A DNA stretch of 64,000 nt from Corynebacterium sp. ACRPH. GTDB lineage: Bacteria; Actinomycetota; Actinomycetes; Mycobacteriales; Mycobacteriaceae. Each line of letters opens with the position of its first letter. Within the stretch, counting starts at the first letter, position 1. The stretch covers positions 124,001 through 188,000 of the forward strand of contig NZ_JAKRND010000001.1 in NCBI RefSeq assembly GCF_022347285.1, in the 5' to 3' direction. The position numbers were made by a program, and so were the translations under genes. Below are positions 29,706 to 43,348 of the stretch, one piece after another. The notes beneath the pieces were generated by a model. It was given only the letters and a program-made list of their open reading frames with translations. It was not told the DNA's origin and did not search any database.

Positions 29706-31229
29706 CTATTGGCTTGTGCTTGTGCTCGGGCTGTTGCTGGCGGGGCGCAGGGCGGCGAAGAACATCGCGTCCGTGCCGTGGATGTGCGGCCAGAGCTGTA
29801 CAAACGGGGCAGTTTGGGTGGTGTTCGTATCAGCCAACTCAGGCAGAAACTCGGTGACATCCAGGATCTCTGCGCCCGTGCGGGCGGCGACGGAGCGGAC
29901 GACCTCGGAGGTCTCCTTGGGGTGCGGCGAACAGGTGGAATAGATCACCACGCCACCGGGGGCCGTGGCAGCAAGGCCGCTGACCAGCAGCTCTCGTTGC
30001 AGCGTGACCAGCGGGGCGACGTCCTGCGGATCCTTGATCCAGCGAGCCTCCGGGCGGCGGCGGAGCGCGCCCAGGCCGGAGCAGGGCGCGTCGATGAGCA
30101 CGCGCGCGAAACCTCCCTCCGGGGCATCCAGGCCGATGGATTCCAGCTTCCGGCCGTCGCCGACGTGCACGCGCACGGGCAGGTCGCGAGTCGTCTGCTC
30201 GATCAGCTTCGCGCGATGATCTGCGATCTCAATTGCATCCACGGTGGCCTGCTCCAACATGGCCACTGAGGCGATGAAGGCGGTCTTGCCGCCCGGGCCC
30301 GCGCACAAGTCCAGCCAGCGGGCAGGCAGGTTGTCGGCGACGGGAACGCGGGTGGTGGCCAAGCCGATCAGCTGGGAGCCTTCGTCCTGCACGCTAGCCA
30401 TCCCCTCGCGCACCGGGGCGACTTCGCCTGGGGCGCCCTCGTCCAGGTACACCGCATAGGGAGAGAACTTGCCCTCCGTACCGCCGGTGATCAGCGCCAG
30501 TTCCTCGCCGCTGATCTGTCCGGGACGGGCGGCCAGGTGCACGATCGGGCGGGCGTCGTCGGCCGCCAGGGCGCGCTCGAGCTCGGCGCGGCCGGCGTTG
30601 GTCGCGGGGTCCACGCCCAGCGCATCGGCGAAGACCACGGCGATCCACTCGGGGTGCGCGTTGCGCAGAGCTAGGTCGGCCAGGCTGTCGCTGGGAGCTA
30701 CGCGCTCGATCCACGTCTCCGGTTTCTTGCGCGTCAGCGCGCGCAGCACGCCATTGACGAACCCGGAGGCCTGGCCTGCTCCGAAGGCCTTCACCAACTC
30801 CACCGAGGTGTTCACCGCGGCGTGGTTCTCCACCCGCGTGCGCAGGATCTGGTACGCGCCCAGGCGCAGGGCGTCCAGCGCCACCGAGTCGATCTTCTCA
30901 ATCTTGCGGCCGGCCGCATCTTCGATGATCGCGTCGAGCAACCCCCGCGCCCGCAGCGTGCCATAGGCCAACTCGGTCGCAAATGCGGCGTCACGCCCCT
31001 TGATACCCGACTCCCGCAGCGCCTTGGGCAGTGCGAGGTTGCCGAAGGCACCGTCGACCGTGACATCGCGCAGCACGCCGAAAACCACGTCGCGCACCTT
31101 GTCTCCGGATCCCCGCGACCTGCTCTTTCGCTGCCTGTGCTCGGGGCGGCGCTGTTGGTAGCCCGTCGCCTTCTTGCGCTGCCCCTCGCCGCTGCGGGCG
31201 GATTCGGAACGAGACCTGAAGCCTCCCAT
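29706..31229 (-). CDS. rsmB: 16S rRNA (cytosine-967-C5) methyltransferase RsmB
   Basis: 507 residues. A basic Arg/Ser/Lys/Gln-rich N-terminal tail of about 45 residues precedes a NusB-like RNA-binding domain (AFATELAYGTLRARGLLD, LRLGAYQILRT) and the SAM methyltransferase domain: LCAGPGGKTAFIASVA for SAM, then IDAPCSGLGALRRRPEARW and STCSPHPKETSEVV with the two catalytic cysteines. The start is ATG 31229, 4 nt after the fmt stop. The family enzyme methylates C967 of 16S rRNA. Confidence 0.93.
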   Translation of the reverse strand: MGGFRSRSESARSGEGQRKKATGYQQRRPEHRQRKSRSRGSGDKVRDVVFGVLRDVTVDGAFGNLALPKALRESGIKGRDAAFATELAYGTLRARGLLDAIIEDAAGRKIEKIDSVALDALRLGAYQILRTRVENHAAVNTSVELVKAFGAGQASGFVNGVLRALTRKKPETWIERVAPSDSLADLALRNAHPEWIAVVFADALGVDPATNAGRAELERALAADDARPIVHLAARPGQISGEELALITGGTEGKFSPYAVYLDEGAPGEVAPVREGMASVQDEGSQLIGLATTRVPVADNLPARWLDLCAGPGGKTAFIASVAMLEQATVDAIEIADHRAKLIEQTTRDLPVRVHVGDGRKLESIGLDAPEGGFARVLIDAPCSGLGALRRRPEARWIKDPQDVAPLVTLQRELLVSGLAATAPGGVVIYSTCSPHPKETSEVVRSVAARTGAEILDVTEFLPELADTNTTQTAPFVQLWPHIHGTDAMFFAALRPASNSPSTSTSQ

Positions 31230-31233
31230 GGCC

Positions 31234-32217
31234 TTACTCCCCCGTCTCCCGCGCGCTGAACGTCGGGCGACCCGCCAGCAGTTCTTGCTGCCCGCGCGCC
31301 CACGCCGCGGCTTCCATCATCTTCTTGCCGGGCGGCTGGATGCGGGTGATCTCTAGAGCGGCAGTGCCGGTGCCGACGAAAACCTTCTTTGGTGACGCCA
31401 CCACTTCGCCGACGCCAAGCCCAGTGACCTCTTCTGTGCTACTGGGCAGCAGCATGCCGATCTTGTATCGCTGGCCGTCCAGCAAGGTCCACGCACCGGG
31501 GGCGGGGGTGTGCGCGCGGACGACGCGCTGGATCACCTCGGCCGGTTGGGACCAGTCAATCTGCGCGTCCGCGGGGTGAATCTTCGGTGCGTGGGTGGCC
31601 TGCGAATCTTCCTGCGGGGAAAGCTCGGCAGTGCCTTCGTCCATGGCGACGAGCGTATCGGCCAGCAGTTCCCGGCCGGCGTAGGTCAGGCTGGCCAGCA
31701 GGTCGTCGGCGGTGTCCTCTAGGCCGATCTTCTGTGACAGCTGGGCGGCGACGGGGCCGGTGTCCAGGCCTTCCTCGATGCGGAAGATGGAAGCGCCAGT
31801 TGTCTCGTCTCCCGCCGCCAGGGCGGCCTGCACGGGTGCGGCGCCGCGCCAGCGTGGGAGCAGCGAGTAGTGCAGGTTCACCCAGCCGTGCTCAAAGACG
31901 TTGAGGATGTCCTTGGGGATCAGGTTTCCGTAGGCCACGACGGCGGCTGCGGTTACCCCCTGCGCTGCGAGGTCGTTCAGAACGGCCCGGGCCTCGTCAC
32001 CAGATTCAGTTCCGGCCTTGAGGCTCGGCCACTTGTAGGTCGGGATGGCGGCCTCCTCAGCGACCTCCGCGACCTTCGATGGGCGCAGGCTACGGCCGCG
32101 GCCCCGCTTGGCGTCCGGCTGGGTAACCACCGCAACGACCTCGATGCGCTCATCGGCGATGAGGTGCTCGAGGGCCACGGCGGCCGGCTCCGGGGTTCCG
32201 GCAAAGACGATCTTCAC
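31234..32217 (-). CDS. fmt: Methionyl-tRNA formyltransferase
   Basis: 327 residues. It formylates initiator Met-tRNA using 10-formyl-tetrahydrofolate. Visible: FAGTPEPAAVALEHL, VVTQPDAKRGRG, and the active-site loop VNLHYSLLPRWRGAAPVQAAL with Asn/His, then the Asp in GLDTGPVAAQ. The GTG start overlaps the def stop by 4 nt (GTGA, 32214-32217), so the formylation and deformylation enzymes are translationally coupled. Confidence 0.95.
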   Translation of the reverse strand: MKIVFAGTPEPAAVALEHLIADERIEVVAVVTQPDAKRGRGRSLRPSKVAEVAEEAAIPTYKWPSLKAGTESGDEARAVLNDLAAQGVTAAAVVAYGNLIPKDILNVFEHGWVNLHYSLLPRWRGAAPVQAALAAGDETTGASIFRIEEGLDTGPVAAQLSQKIGLEDTADDLLASLTYAGRELLADTLVAMDEGTAELSPQEDSQATHAPKIHPADAQIDWSQPAEVIQRVVRAHTPAPGAWTLLDGQRYKIGMLLPSSTEEVTGLGVGEVVASPKKVFVGTGTAALEITRIQPPGKKMMEAAAWARGQQELLAGRPTFSARETGE

Positions 32218-32720
32218 TGCTTAAACCACTCCGATTCGCGGATCTGCTTCATTGCTTCGCGGCGCTGCTCAGCCGAGAGGTGCTGAATGAACAGCACGCC
32301 GTCCAGGTGGTCGGTTTCGTGCTGCACGCAACGGGCCATAAGGTCCGTGACCTCCCGATCCACCTGCTCGCCGTCCACGGTTACCCCGCGCAGGCGCACG
32401 CGCTGGGCGCGGGTGACGTCCCCGTGGACATCGGGGATGGAAAGGCAGCCCTCGCCGCCGGTCTGGGTCTCCTCGCCCACGGCCTCCCAGGTGGGGTTGA
32501 TCACGTGGCCGCGGTCGCCGTCGCAATCGAAAACGAAGATGCGACGGGTGATGCCGATCTGGTTGGCGGCCAGGCCCACTCCCCCGTAGTGATCCATGGT
32601 CTCCAGCATGTCCTCGACCAGCCGCCGGGTTCCGGCATCCTGGATCTGTTCTGGCTTGACGGGGTCCGCCACGGTCTTGAGAACCGGGTCCCCGAAGTAG
32701 CGCATGTTAAGCACGGTCAT
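32214..32720 (-). CDS. def: Peptide deformylase
   Basis: 168 residues from ATG 32720. It removes the N-formyl group of new proteins. All three metal/catalytic motifs are intact: GGVGLAANQIG (46-56), EGCLSIP with metal ligand Cys92, and QHETDHLDG with His134, Glu135, His138. The frame remains open far upstream inside priA without similarity. It lies 11 nt after the priA stop. Confidence 0.94.
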   Translation of the reverse strand: MTVLNMRYFGDPVLKTVADPVKPEQIQDAGTRRLVEDMLETMDHYGGVGLAANQIGITRRIFVFDCDGDRGHVINPTWEAVGEETQTGGEGCLSIPDVHGDVTRAQRVRLRGVTVDGEQVDREVTDLMARCVQHETDHLDGVLFIQHLSAEQRREAMKQIRESEWFKQ

Positions 32721-32731
32721 GGTTATTAACC

Positions 32732-34795
32732 CTAACCGATGCGCACGGGATCCATGACAACCCGCAAGGCCTCCGGTTGAGCCGCCCGCGAGCCCCGGTG
32801 GATGGTCCGCACCGACTGCGCGCTGCGCAGGGCCTGGCCGAGGGCTATCCGCTGGTCGGCGGGCACGCGCACCAGCAGCCTGCGTGCGGACTTTCTGGCC
32901 TGTGGGTCGTGAGGGTCGATCCCCGCGGGCAGGCGCACGCCGGGCGGCAGCTCCACCGGACCCAACGTTTCCGCGCCTTCGGGCAAGTCCCACGCCGCCT
33001 CGAGCGCTTCGATGGCAGCGGTGGTGCCGTCGATCGCGGCCACGCTGAAGGCGGGCGGGAAGGCGGCCTCGGCCCGGTGCGCCAGCTCCGCGCGTGCAGA
33101 TCCGACGGGATCCCAGCGGATCAGTTGCTGAGCCGTCGGCAGGTTCGCTGCCCCGGCGAAGACCACCTTGCCGCCCTGGCTCCGTGGGGCGACGAGGGCG
33201 GCGGCCTCCATCCAGTGCCGGAGCGCGGTCTCCGCGGCGCGGAGATCCTGCCTGCCCAGCAGGATCCACGGATCCACCAGGATCGCCGCGCCGTACAGGC
33301 CGCCCTCCACGGTAGGTTCCGCCCCGGGTGTGGCCACGACGATACTTTTGCGCAGCCGGACGCTATCCACCACGTTCTTACCGCCGCTGGCGATGATCGG
33401 CACCCCGGGGAATGCCCGCCCCAGCTCCTCCACCGTCCGGTCGTGGCCAATCACGGACAGTCGCACGCTGTGGTTGCCGCAGGCGGAACACGTAAACAGC
33501 CCGGCGGTCAGCCCGCACCAGCGGCAGCGCGGCGGGGCGGCCTCGGCGCTCGTGGGCAACTCCAAAGGCCCGATGCAGTGCCGGCAGCGGGCGGGCGTGC
33601 GGCACTTCGCACACGCCAGCGCGGGCGCGTATCCCCGCCGTGGAACCTGCACCAACGCGGGCACGCCGTTATCCACGCACTCGCGTAGCGCCTCGAAGCC
33701 CATGGAGGGAATGCGCGCCCCGGGCGCGTGAAGCTCCCGCTCCGTCGCACTATCGGTCTCCCCCATGCCGCGGATCCACGGCATGGCATCGTGCAGAACC
33801 TCCCGCGTAGGAAGCAGCGGATACACCAACCCGCTATCGACCCACTGCTGCACCTCGGCCGAGCGGTGCACCCCGGCGATCAACAGCCCCGCCCCGGTGC
33901 GCTGGGCGTGCAACGCCAGCGCCTCCCGCGCGTGAATGTACGGGGCGCGAGGATCCACCAGGTTGTCGTCAGCCTCGCCTACCAGAACCATCAGTCGGGG
34001 CGCGACAACGGGCAGCAACGCCGCAGAGCGTGTGCCCACCACCACGCGCGCCTGGCCCGCGAGAACTGAGAGGTAGCGGCGGTAGCGCGCATTCGGCCCC
34101 ACCTGTGCCGTTAGCTCCATCACCTGGGCGGGGTTCATGTGCTCCTTCAGCCCCGCCACCAGTCGATCCACCAGACGTTGGTTGGGAGTCACCACCAGTA
34201 CGCTCCCCTGCGTATTCCAGGCCACGGCGGCGGTGATGGCCGCGATGAGGGTGGGGATGTCGCGGCCTGGGGGCGTCAATAAACAAGCGCGCGCAGCCTT
34301 GCCCTCGACGAGCGCGGACAGGTACGCCGCGCCGTGAGTGTAGGGCGCCAAAGCCTCCTCGGCGGCAGCGTAGGAATCGGTGGCGGCCTGCTCGACCGAC
34401 TGGAGCTTGGCCCCGAGGTCCTCCCAGGCTGCGCCGTCGGCGAACAACCCAGCGTTCTCCGCCGAAGCGTGGCGGGATGGCACGACGGAACGCAAGATGT
34501 CCGAACGCACGCCCGCGTAGCGCTCGGCGAGCGTGTTCACGAGCTCCCACAGGGGCTTCGGCAACACTTCGATGGGACTGATCACGCGCTCCAGCTGGCG
34601 CAACTCGCCAGGGTGGTCGCTTCGGCGGCGGCGCTCGATGACGAACGCATCGACCAACCGGCCGGAGAAGCGAACGCGGACGCGCACACCCGGCTGGGCA
34701 TGCGCGTCCATGTCTGCAGGCACCGCGTAGTCGAAAAGCCGGTCGAGGTGTGGCACGCCGAGCATCGGCAGTACGCGGGCGACGGGCTGGTCCAC
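32732..34795 (-). CDS. priA: PriA-like primosomal protein, helicase motifs degenerate
   Basis: 687 residues from GTG 34795. The N-terminal DNA-binding domain (RVLPMLGVPHLDRLFDYAVP, VRVRFSGRLVDAFVI) and the C-terminal cysteine-rich zinc region (CAKCRTPARCRHC, CRWCG, CSACG) fit PriA. The helicase core does not: the Walker A position reads LTPPGRDIPTL with no GKT, and the DEEHD position reads GEADDN. ATP hydrolysis is therefore unlikely. Actinobacterial PriA proteins are known to share this loss; a structural replication-restart role is inferred. Operon metK-priA-def-fmt. Confidence 0.88.
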   Translation of the reverse strand: MDQPVARVLPMLGVPHLDRLFDYAVPADMDAHAQPGVRVRVRFSGRLVDAFVIERRRRSDHPGELRQLERVISPIEVLPKPLWELVNTLAERYAGVRSDILRSVVPSRHASAENAGLFADGAAWEDLGAKLQSVEQAATDSYAAAEEALAPYTHGAAYLSALVEGKAARACLLTPPGRDIPTLIAAITAAVAWNTQGSVLVVTPNQRLVDRLVAGLKEHMNPAQVMELTAQVGPNARYRRYLSVLAGQARVVVGTRSAALLPVVAPRLMVLVGEADDNLVDPRAPYIHAREALALHAQRTGAGLLIAGVHRSAEVQQWVDSGLVYPLLPTREVLHDAMPWIRGMGETDSATERELHAPGARIPSMGFEALRECVDNGVPALVQVPRRGYAPALACAKCRTPARCRHCIGPLELPTSAEAAPPRCRWCGLTAGLFTCSACGNHSVRLSVIGHDRTVEELGRAFPGVPIIASGGKNVVDSVRLRKSIVVATPGAEPTVEGGLYGAAILVDPWILLGRQDLRAAETALRHWMEAAALVAPRSQGGKVVFAGAANLPTAQQLIRWDPVGSARAELAHRAEAAFPPAFSVAAIDGTTAAIEALEAAWDLPEGAETLGPVELPPGVRLPAGIDPHDPQARKSARRLLVRVPADQRIALGQALRSAQSVRTIHRGSRAAQPEALRVVMDPVRIG

Positions 34796-34825
34796 TGTGC
34801 TTTAAACCTGCTTAACCTGCTTAAA

Positions 34826-36061
<1,236 letters not shown>

Positions 36062-36116
36062 GTGGATTTTCCTTTTATACGTTTGAATTACTGAAGACTT
36101 TTAAGTCAATGGACAC

Positions 36117-36146
36117 ATACTAGACCAAGCTGTCTGTATTTGTCAC
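36117..36146 (-). promoter_or_regulatory. Candidate metK promoter
   Basis: On the minus strand GTGACA (-35, 36141-36146) and TAGTAT (-10, 36117-36122) with an 18-nt spacer, giving a leader of about 45-50 nt before the metK GTG. It lies in the 93-nt spacer after coaBC. Confidence 0.45.
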
Positions 36147-36154
36147 GTAGCTGC

Positions 36155-37411
36155 CTAGAGAGTCTCGCACACGGCCTTCCAGATAGCGGCAGCGACCCCG
36201 GTCTTTGGCCCCTGCGGCACGTCGATGACCTCACCGTCCGGGCGCAGGATCCAGCCCGAGCTATCCGGCTGGCCGAAGACCTTGCCGTCGCCTACTGCGT
36301 TGCACATCAGCATGTCGCAGCCCTTTTTCTCGAGCTTCTTGCGGGCGAAGTCGAGCGGGGTGCTGTTTTCGTCGCCGGTTTCTGCCGCGAAGCCCACGAT
36401 CTTTGTTGTGGACGCCACGTCTCCCCGCCTGCGCGCCTCAACCACGCCCGCGAGGATGTCCGGGTTCTCGGTCAGCTGGATGGTGGACAGGTCGGCCTCC
36501 GAGCCTTTCTTCATCTTCGACCCCGCCATCTCTGCGGGACGGTAGTCGGCCACAGCCGCGGCCATGACCACGACGTCGGCGGTTGGCGCGTGCTCCATGA
36601 CGGCCTGCTGCATCTCGCGGGCGGTCTTCACCCGCACCACCTCAGCGCCGATGGGAGTGGGCAGATTCTCGGTGACACCGGCCACCAGGGTGACCTCGGC
36701 GCCGCGCTGGGCGGCAACCTCCGCTAGCGCGTAGCCCTGGCGGCCGGAAGAGGCGTTGCCGAGGTAGCGAACGGGATCCAGGGGCTCGTGCGTACCACCG
36801 GCACTGATGACGACCTTCTTGCCCTCCAGGTCGCGGGTGAAGGCCTCGCGGTCTGCTAGGACGGTGAGCGCCAGCTCGCCAATCTGCTCCGGTTCCGGCA
36901 GGCGCCCCGCACCGGTATCCGTACCCGTCAACCGCCCGTGGGCGGGGTCCAGCACCGTTAGGCCGTGACGGCGCAGCGTGGCGACGTTGTCCACGGTCGC
37001 CGGGTTCAGCCACATCTCGGTGTGCATCGCGGGTGCCAGCACCACGGGGCACGTGGCGACCAGGCAGCTGGCGGTCAGCAGGTCATCAGCGCGACCATGG
37101 GCGATCCGCGCCATCAGGTCCGCGGTGGCCGGAGCCACGACGATCAGGTCAGCCTCCTGCCCCAGGCGGACGTGTTGCACCTCGTCCACGGCGTCAAAAA
37201 CATCGGTGGCCACCGGCTGGCCCGAGAGAGCCTCGAAGGTGGCGGCACCCACGAAGTTCAGTGCAGAGCGAGTGGGAATCACCCGCACCTGGTGGCCGCG
37301 CTCGGTGAAGTAGCGGACCAGATGAGCGGCCTTATACGCAGCAATGCCGCCCCCTACGCCGATGACGACGCGGAGCGGCTTGGTGTTCAATTCAGCTGAT
37401 GCAACGTTCAC
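36155..37411 (-). CDS. coaBC: Bifunctional phosphopantothenoylcysteine decarboxylase/synthetase
   Basis: 418 residues, Dfp fusion of two coenzyme A steps. The N-terminal flavoprotein CoaC has VIGVGGGIAAYKAAHLVRYF, VVAPATADLMARIAHG and PAMHTEMWLNPAT. The C-terminal CoaB has the nucleotide loop ISAGGTHEPLDPVRYLGN-SSGRQG and VMAAAVADYRPAE with downstream KMKKG. Start GTG 37411, 20 nt after rpoZ. The linkage gmk-rpoZ-coaBC-metK-priA is standard for actinobacteria. Confidence 0.95.
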   Translation of the reverse strand: MNVASAELNTKPLRVVIGVGGGIAAYKAAHLVRYFTERGHQVRVIPTRSALNFVGAATFEALSGQPVATDVFDAVDEVQHVRLGQEADLIVVAPATADLMARIAHGRADDLLTASCLVATCPVVLAPAMHTEMWLNPATVDNVATLRRHGLTVLDPAHGRLTGTDTGAGRLPEPEQIGELALTVLADREAFTRDLEGKKVVISAGGTHEPLDPVRYLGNASSGRQGYALAEVAAQRGAEVTLVAGVTENLPTPIGAEVVRVKTAREMQQAVMEHAPTADVVVMAAAVADYRPAEMAGSKMKKGSEADLSTIQLTENPDILAGVVEARRRGDVASTTKIVGFAAETGDENSTPLDFARKKLEKKGCDMLMCNAVGDGKVFGQPDSSGWILRPDGEVIDVPQGPKTGVAAAIWKAVCETL

Positions 37412-37431
37412 AACGAATCAGCCTAGCTGGT

Positions 37432-37722
37432 TTAACCCTCGGTGTGTTCCAACAGATCCCGGTTAATCTCGCGCAGGGCGATGGACAGCGGCTTCTCGTG
37501 AACATCCGGGGTCACCAGAGGTCCGACGAACTCGAAGACGCCCTCGTCGACCGTCTGGAAGTAGTCGTTGATCTGACGTGCGCGCTTAGCGGCGAAGATG
37601 ACCAAGGCGTACTTGGAGGAGACCTTCGTCAGCAGCTCGTCGATCGGTGGATTGGTGATGCCTACAGGAGGATCGAACACGCTATCGTTCGCATTCACGT
37701 CCTGGTTTTCCACGGTATTCAC
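37432..37722 (-). CDS. rpoZ: RNA polymerase omega subunit
   Basis: 96 residues. Omega helps fold the beta' subunit. The conserved core is visible: [31 protein letters not shown], then [20 protein letters not shown]. Start GTG 37722 is taken; GTG 37713, 9 nt inside and preceded by AAAGGTG, is a serious alternative. The 105-nt spacer toward gmk is AT-rich on its rpoZ side and contains a repeated ACTGGAG. Confidence 0.93.
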   Translation of the reverse strand: MNTVENQDVNANDSVFDPPVGITNPPIDELLTKVSSKYALVIFAAKRARQINDYFQTVDEGVFEFVGPLVTPDVHEKPLSIALREINRDLLEHTEG

Positions 37723-37827
37723 CTTTTCTTTGGTGGGTTGTTTGATTATTTATTTAGTTCTTCAAAGCGCGGGACTGGAGTGTGCGTCACTGGAGCTTAT
37801 GGGCTGTATTGTTCCCTCTGCGGCCAG

Positions 37828-38394
37828 CTAGCGAAGGATCTCGCTGATGGCTGCCACAGCCTGATCCACGTCGTCGTTCACAACCACGTGATCAAACTCG
37901 GACTGCGAGGCCATCTCGACCTTCGCGGTCTGCAGGCGGCGCTCTATGACGTCCTGCGTCTCGGTTCCGCGACCGGTCAGACGGTCAACCAGTACCTCCC
38001 ACGACGGCGGAGCCAGGAAGACGGTCTGCACCTGGGGCAGCATCTTCTTGACGTTGCGCGCGCCCTCGAGGTCTACCTCGACGAGTACCGGACGGGATTC
38101 AGCCAGCGCCTTTTCGATGGGTTCGCGCGGCGTGCCGGAAAGCTGTAGGCCTCCGTGGATCTCCGCCCATTCGAGCATCTTGTCTGCCGCAATGTTCTGT
38201 TCGAACTGTTCGCGGGTGACGTAGATGTAGTCCTCGCCATCGACTTCGCCAGGTCGCGGGCCGCGGGTCGTCATGGACACACTGAAAAACAGGTCCGGAA
38301 CGTCGGTGCGCAGGCGCCGCACAACAGTGGACTTACCCACCGCAGAAGGGCCCGCCAGTACGACGATCCGTCCGCTATTCAGGTCCTGACTCAA
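37828..38394 (-). CDS. gmk: Guanylate kinase
   Basis: 188 residues. It phosphorylates GMP to GDP. P-loop [10 protein letters not shown] (14-23), GMP-binding [19 protein letters not shown], and the lid/core region [16 protein letters not shown] are visible. The start appears to be TTG at 38394, with GAGGA 6 nt upstream and only 2 nt after the mihF stop; no ATG or GTG fits. Cotranscribed with mihF. Confidence 0.93.
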   Translation of the reverse strand: MSQDLNSGRIVVLAGPSAVGKSTVVRRLRTDVPDLFFSVSMTTRGPRPGEVDGEDYIYVTREQFEQNIAADKMLEWAEIHGGLQLSGTPREPIEKALAESRPVLVEVDLEGARNVKKMLPQVQTVFLAPPSWEVLVDRLTGRGTETQDVIERRLQTAKVEMASQSEFDHVVVNDDVDQAVAAISEILR

Positions 38395-38396
38395 GA

Positions 38397-38717
38397 CTAT
38401 TCCTCGAAACCGAAGTGCTCCAGCAGCGCACGGCGCTGACGGTCACCCAGGCCGCGGATGCGACGGGTCTCGGCGATCTCAAGCTGCTCCATGATCTCCT
38501 TGGCCTTCACCTTGCCAACCTTCGGCAGGGAAACCAGCAGGGCGGAAACCTTCATCTTGCCCAGGGTCTCGTCGGTCTCGGCGTCCTTCAGGACCTGCTT
38601 CAGGTCGGTGCCGCCACGCTTCAGCTTCTCGCGCAATTCTGCGCGTGCCTTGCGTGCCTCGGCTGCCTTCTTCAGCGCTGCTGCGCGCTGCTCATCGGTC
38701 AACTGGGGAAGTGCCAC
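38397..38717 (-). CDS. mihF: Actinobacterial integration host factor MihF
   Basis: 106 residues, all-helical, basic. An N-terminal helix ([20 protein letters not shown]) precedes the DNA-binding helix-two-turn-helix region with [17 protein letters not shown] and [18 protein letters not shown]. It is a nucleoid-associated protein specific to actinobacteria, unrelated to proteobacterial IHF, and always next to gmk. GTG 38717 has a GGAGG site 5 nt upstream. Confidence 0.94.
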   Translation of the reverse strand: MALPQLTDEQRAAALKKAAEARKARAELREKLKRGGTDLKQVLKDAETDETLGKMKVSALLVSLPKVGKVKAKEIMEQLEIAETRRIRGLGDRQRRALLEHFGFEE

Positions 38718-39057
38718 GGGTGCCTCCGTTAAATTTTTCTCGTCTTAAAGGATGGAAAGTTTTTCTGGTCTATAACCAGCATGCTGTAGAGCCCAAACGG
38801 TATTCCAAGCAACGCTGGATATTAAATCCTCTCGGTGGAAAATGCCAAGCTGACACACCGAGATTCATTTTTCGGACTCATGTTCTCGACTACTGTACAC
38901 GCTTCACCCGAACCGCCTATATGTGCAGGCGGGGCGCTACGCGAGCAGCTTTCAAACAATGTGTATCAGTGTAACACCTGAATCCATGAAGAACAGCAAA
39001 AGCCCCTGCTAATGGCCGATTATGGCCATCAGAACAACGGGACCGAAAGCCACAGCT
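38718..39057. other. 340-nt mihF upstream region and pyrF 3' region
   Basis: AT-rich spacer, the largest in the window. On the minus strand it carries several possible -10 boxes for mihF (TACACT near 38970, TTAATAT near 38822, TATAGA near 38770) and a CTGGT/ACCAG dyad beside the last. At its right end ATGGCC/GGCCAT (39012-39029) forms a 6-bp hairpin after the pyrF stop, followed by a short TTTT; this is a weak terminator candidate. No conserved small RNA or short gene was recognised. Confidence 0.4.
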
Positions 39058-39908
39058 CTAGAGCCGTAGCGTTGCCGCCTGCTCGGCCACGGCGTTGCGC
39101 AGATCCGCAACCTCAGGCCCTGCGCGCAGTACGCCGCGGGAAACGTTGGGCGATACTAGTGACGCCGTCTGGTCTCCCCCGGCGATACGTCGCACATCGT
39201 CCATGGTGCCTCCCTGGGCGCCGACTCCCGGCATCAGAACCATGCCGCCCACCTCGTCCAAGCGCGGCGGCTCCGCCAGAGTCGCGCCTACGACTACGCC
39301 GAGGTTGCCAGCCCCAGGATGCTGGGAGTTTTCCGCGGCCACGCGGTCCACAATGTACTGGGCCAAGTTCGTGTCTGTGTCGTCGAAGTAGGAGCGTTGC
39401 AGACCCCGCGCCTCCGGGTTAGATGTGGCGGCCAGGACGATCACTCCCCTGCCGTGCTGCTCACCCAAGTCGATAACGGGGCGCAGGGAGTCGAAGCCCA
39501 ACCACGGGGATACGGTCACAGCGTCGCTGCACAGCGGGGAATCCGGATCCAACCACGCCCGTGCGTACCCGGCCATGGTCGAGCCAATGTCGCCCCGTTT
39601 GGCGTCGGCAATAACCAACACCCCGGCCTTCCGCAGCTCCGCGATCGATCGCTCCAGCACGGCCAACCCGGCCGAGCCGAACTGCTCGTAGAAGGCCACC
39701 TGGGGCTTGACCACACAGGCGACGTCCGCGAAGGCCTCCACGCAGGTCTTGCTGAAGGCCTCCAGTCCGGCCACGTCGGCCTTTAAGCCCCAGTCCTCCA
39801 GGATGCCCACGTGCGGATCCATGCCCACACAGAGCTGCCCGAACTCCTGGGAACGCTCCAGGAAGCGCTCGCCGAAGGTTGGGCGGCCTACCGAACTCGC
39901 ACTCGCGG

Positions 39909-39912
<4 letters not shown>
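39058..39912 (-). CDS. pyrF: Orotidine 5'-phosphate decarboxylase
   Basis: 284 residues from GTG 39912, which overlaps the carB stop by 4 nt (GTGA). It makes UMP, the last step of the pathway. Visible: LCVGMDPH near 27-34, the catalytic lysine motif [11 protein letters not shown] (Lys105), [11 protein letters not shown], and [11 protein letters not shown] near the C-terminus. It belongs to the longer actinobacterial PyrF group. A TAGTGACGCC copy (39157-39166) lies antisense near its 3' end. Confidence 0.95.
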
Positions 39913-43274
<3,362 letters not shown>

Positions 43275-43301
43275 TGGTTTTCCCTTTAATTCGGTGTTAC
43301 T

Positions 43302-43348
43302 AGCTGTTGCTGGCTGTTGCTTAACTTGGCTCTGTTGCGTTAGCTGTT
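43302..43348. repeat. Short GCTGTTGC repeats in the carA/carB spacer
   Basis: AGCTGTTGC (43302-43310) and GGCTGTTGC (43312-43320) are 10 nt apart; CTGTTGC and AGCTGTT recur at 43332-43338 and 43342-43348 (the carA 3' end). A small tandem-like array of unknown role. Confidence 0.4.

Noticed and set aside
33670..33680. Additional DnaA-box-like TTATCCACG sites inside priA (and in alaS near 58045)
   Set aside because: Single mismatched copies inside genes, at the frequency expected by chance; not paired.
36062..36154. Possible SAM riboswitch before metK
   Set aside because: The leader is short, lacks the S-box conserved cores and has an ordinary promoter close to the start codon.
38955..38980. 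GlxR-like site GTGTATCAGTGTAACAC upstream of mihF
   Set aside because: Partial dyad only; it does not match TGTGA-N6-TCACA well enough and no second copy supports it.
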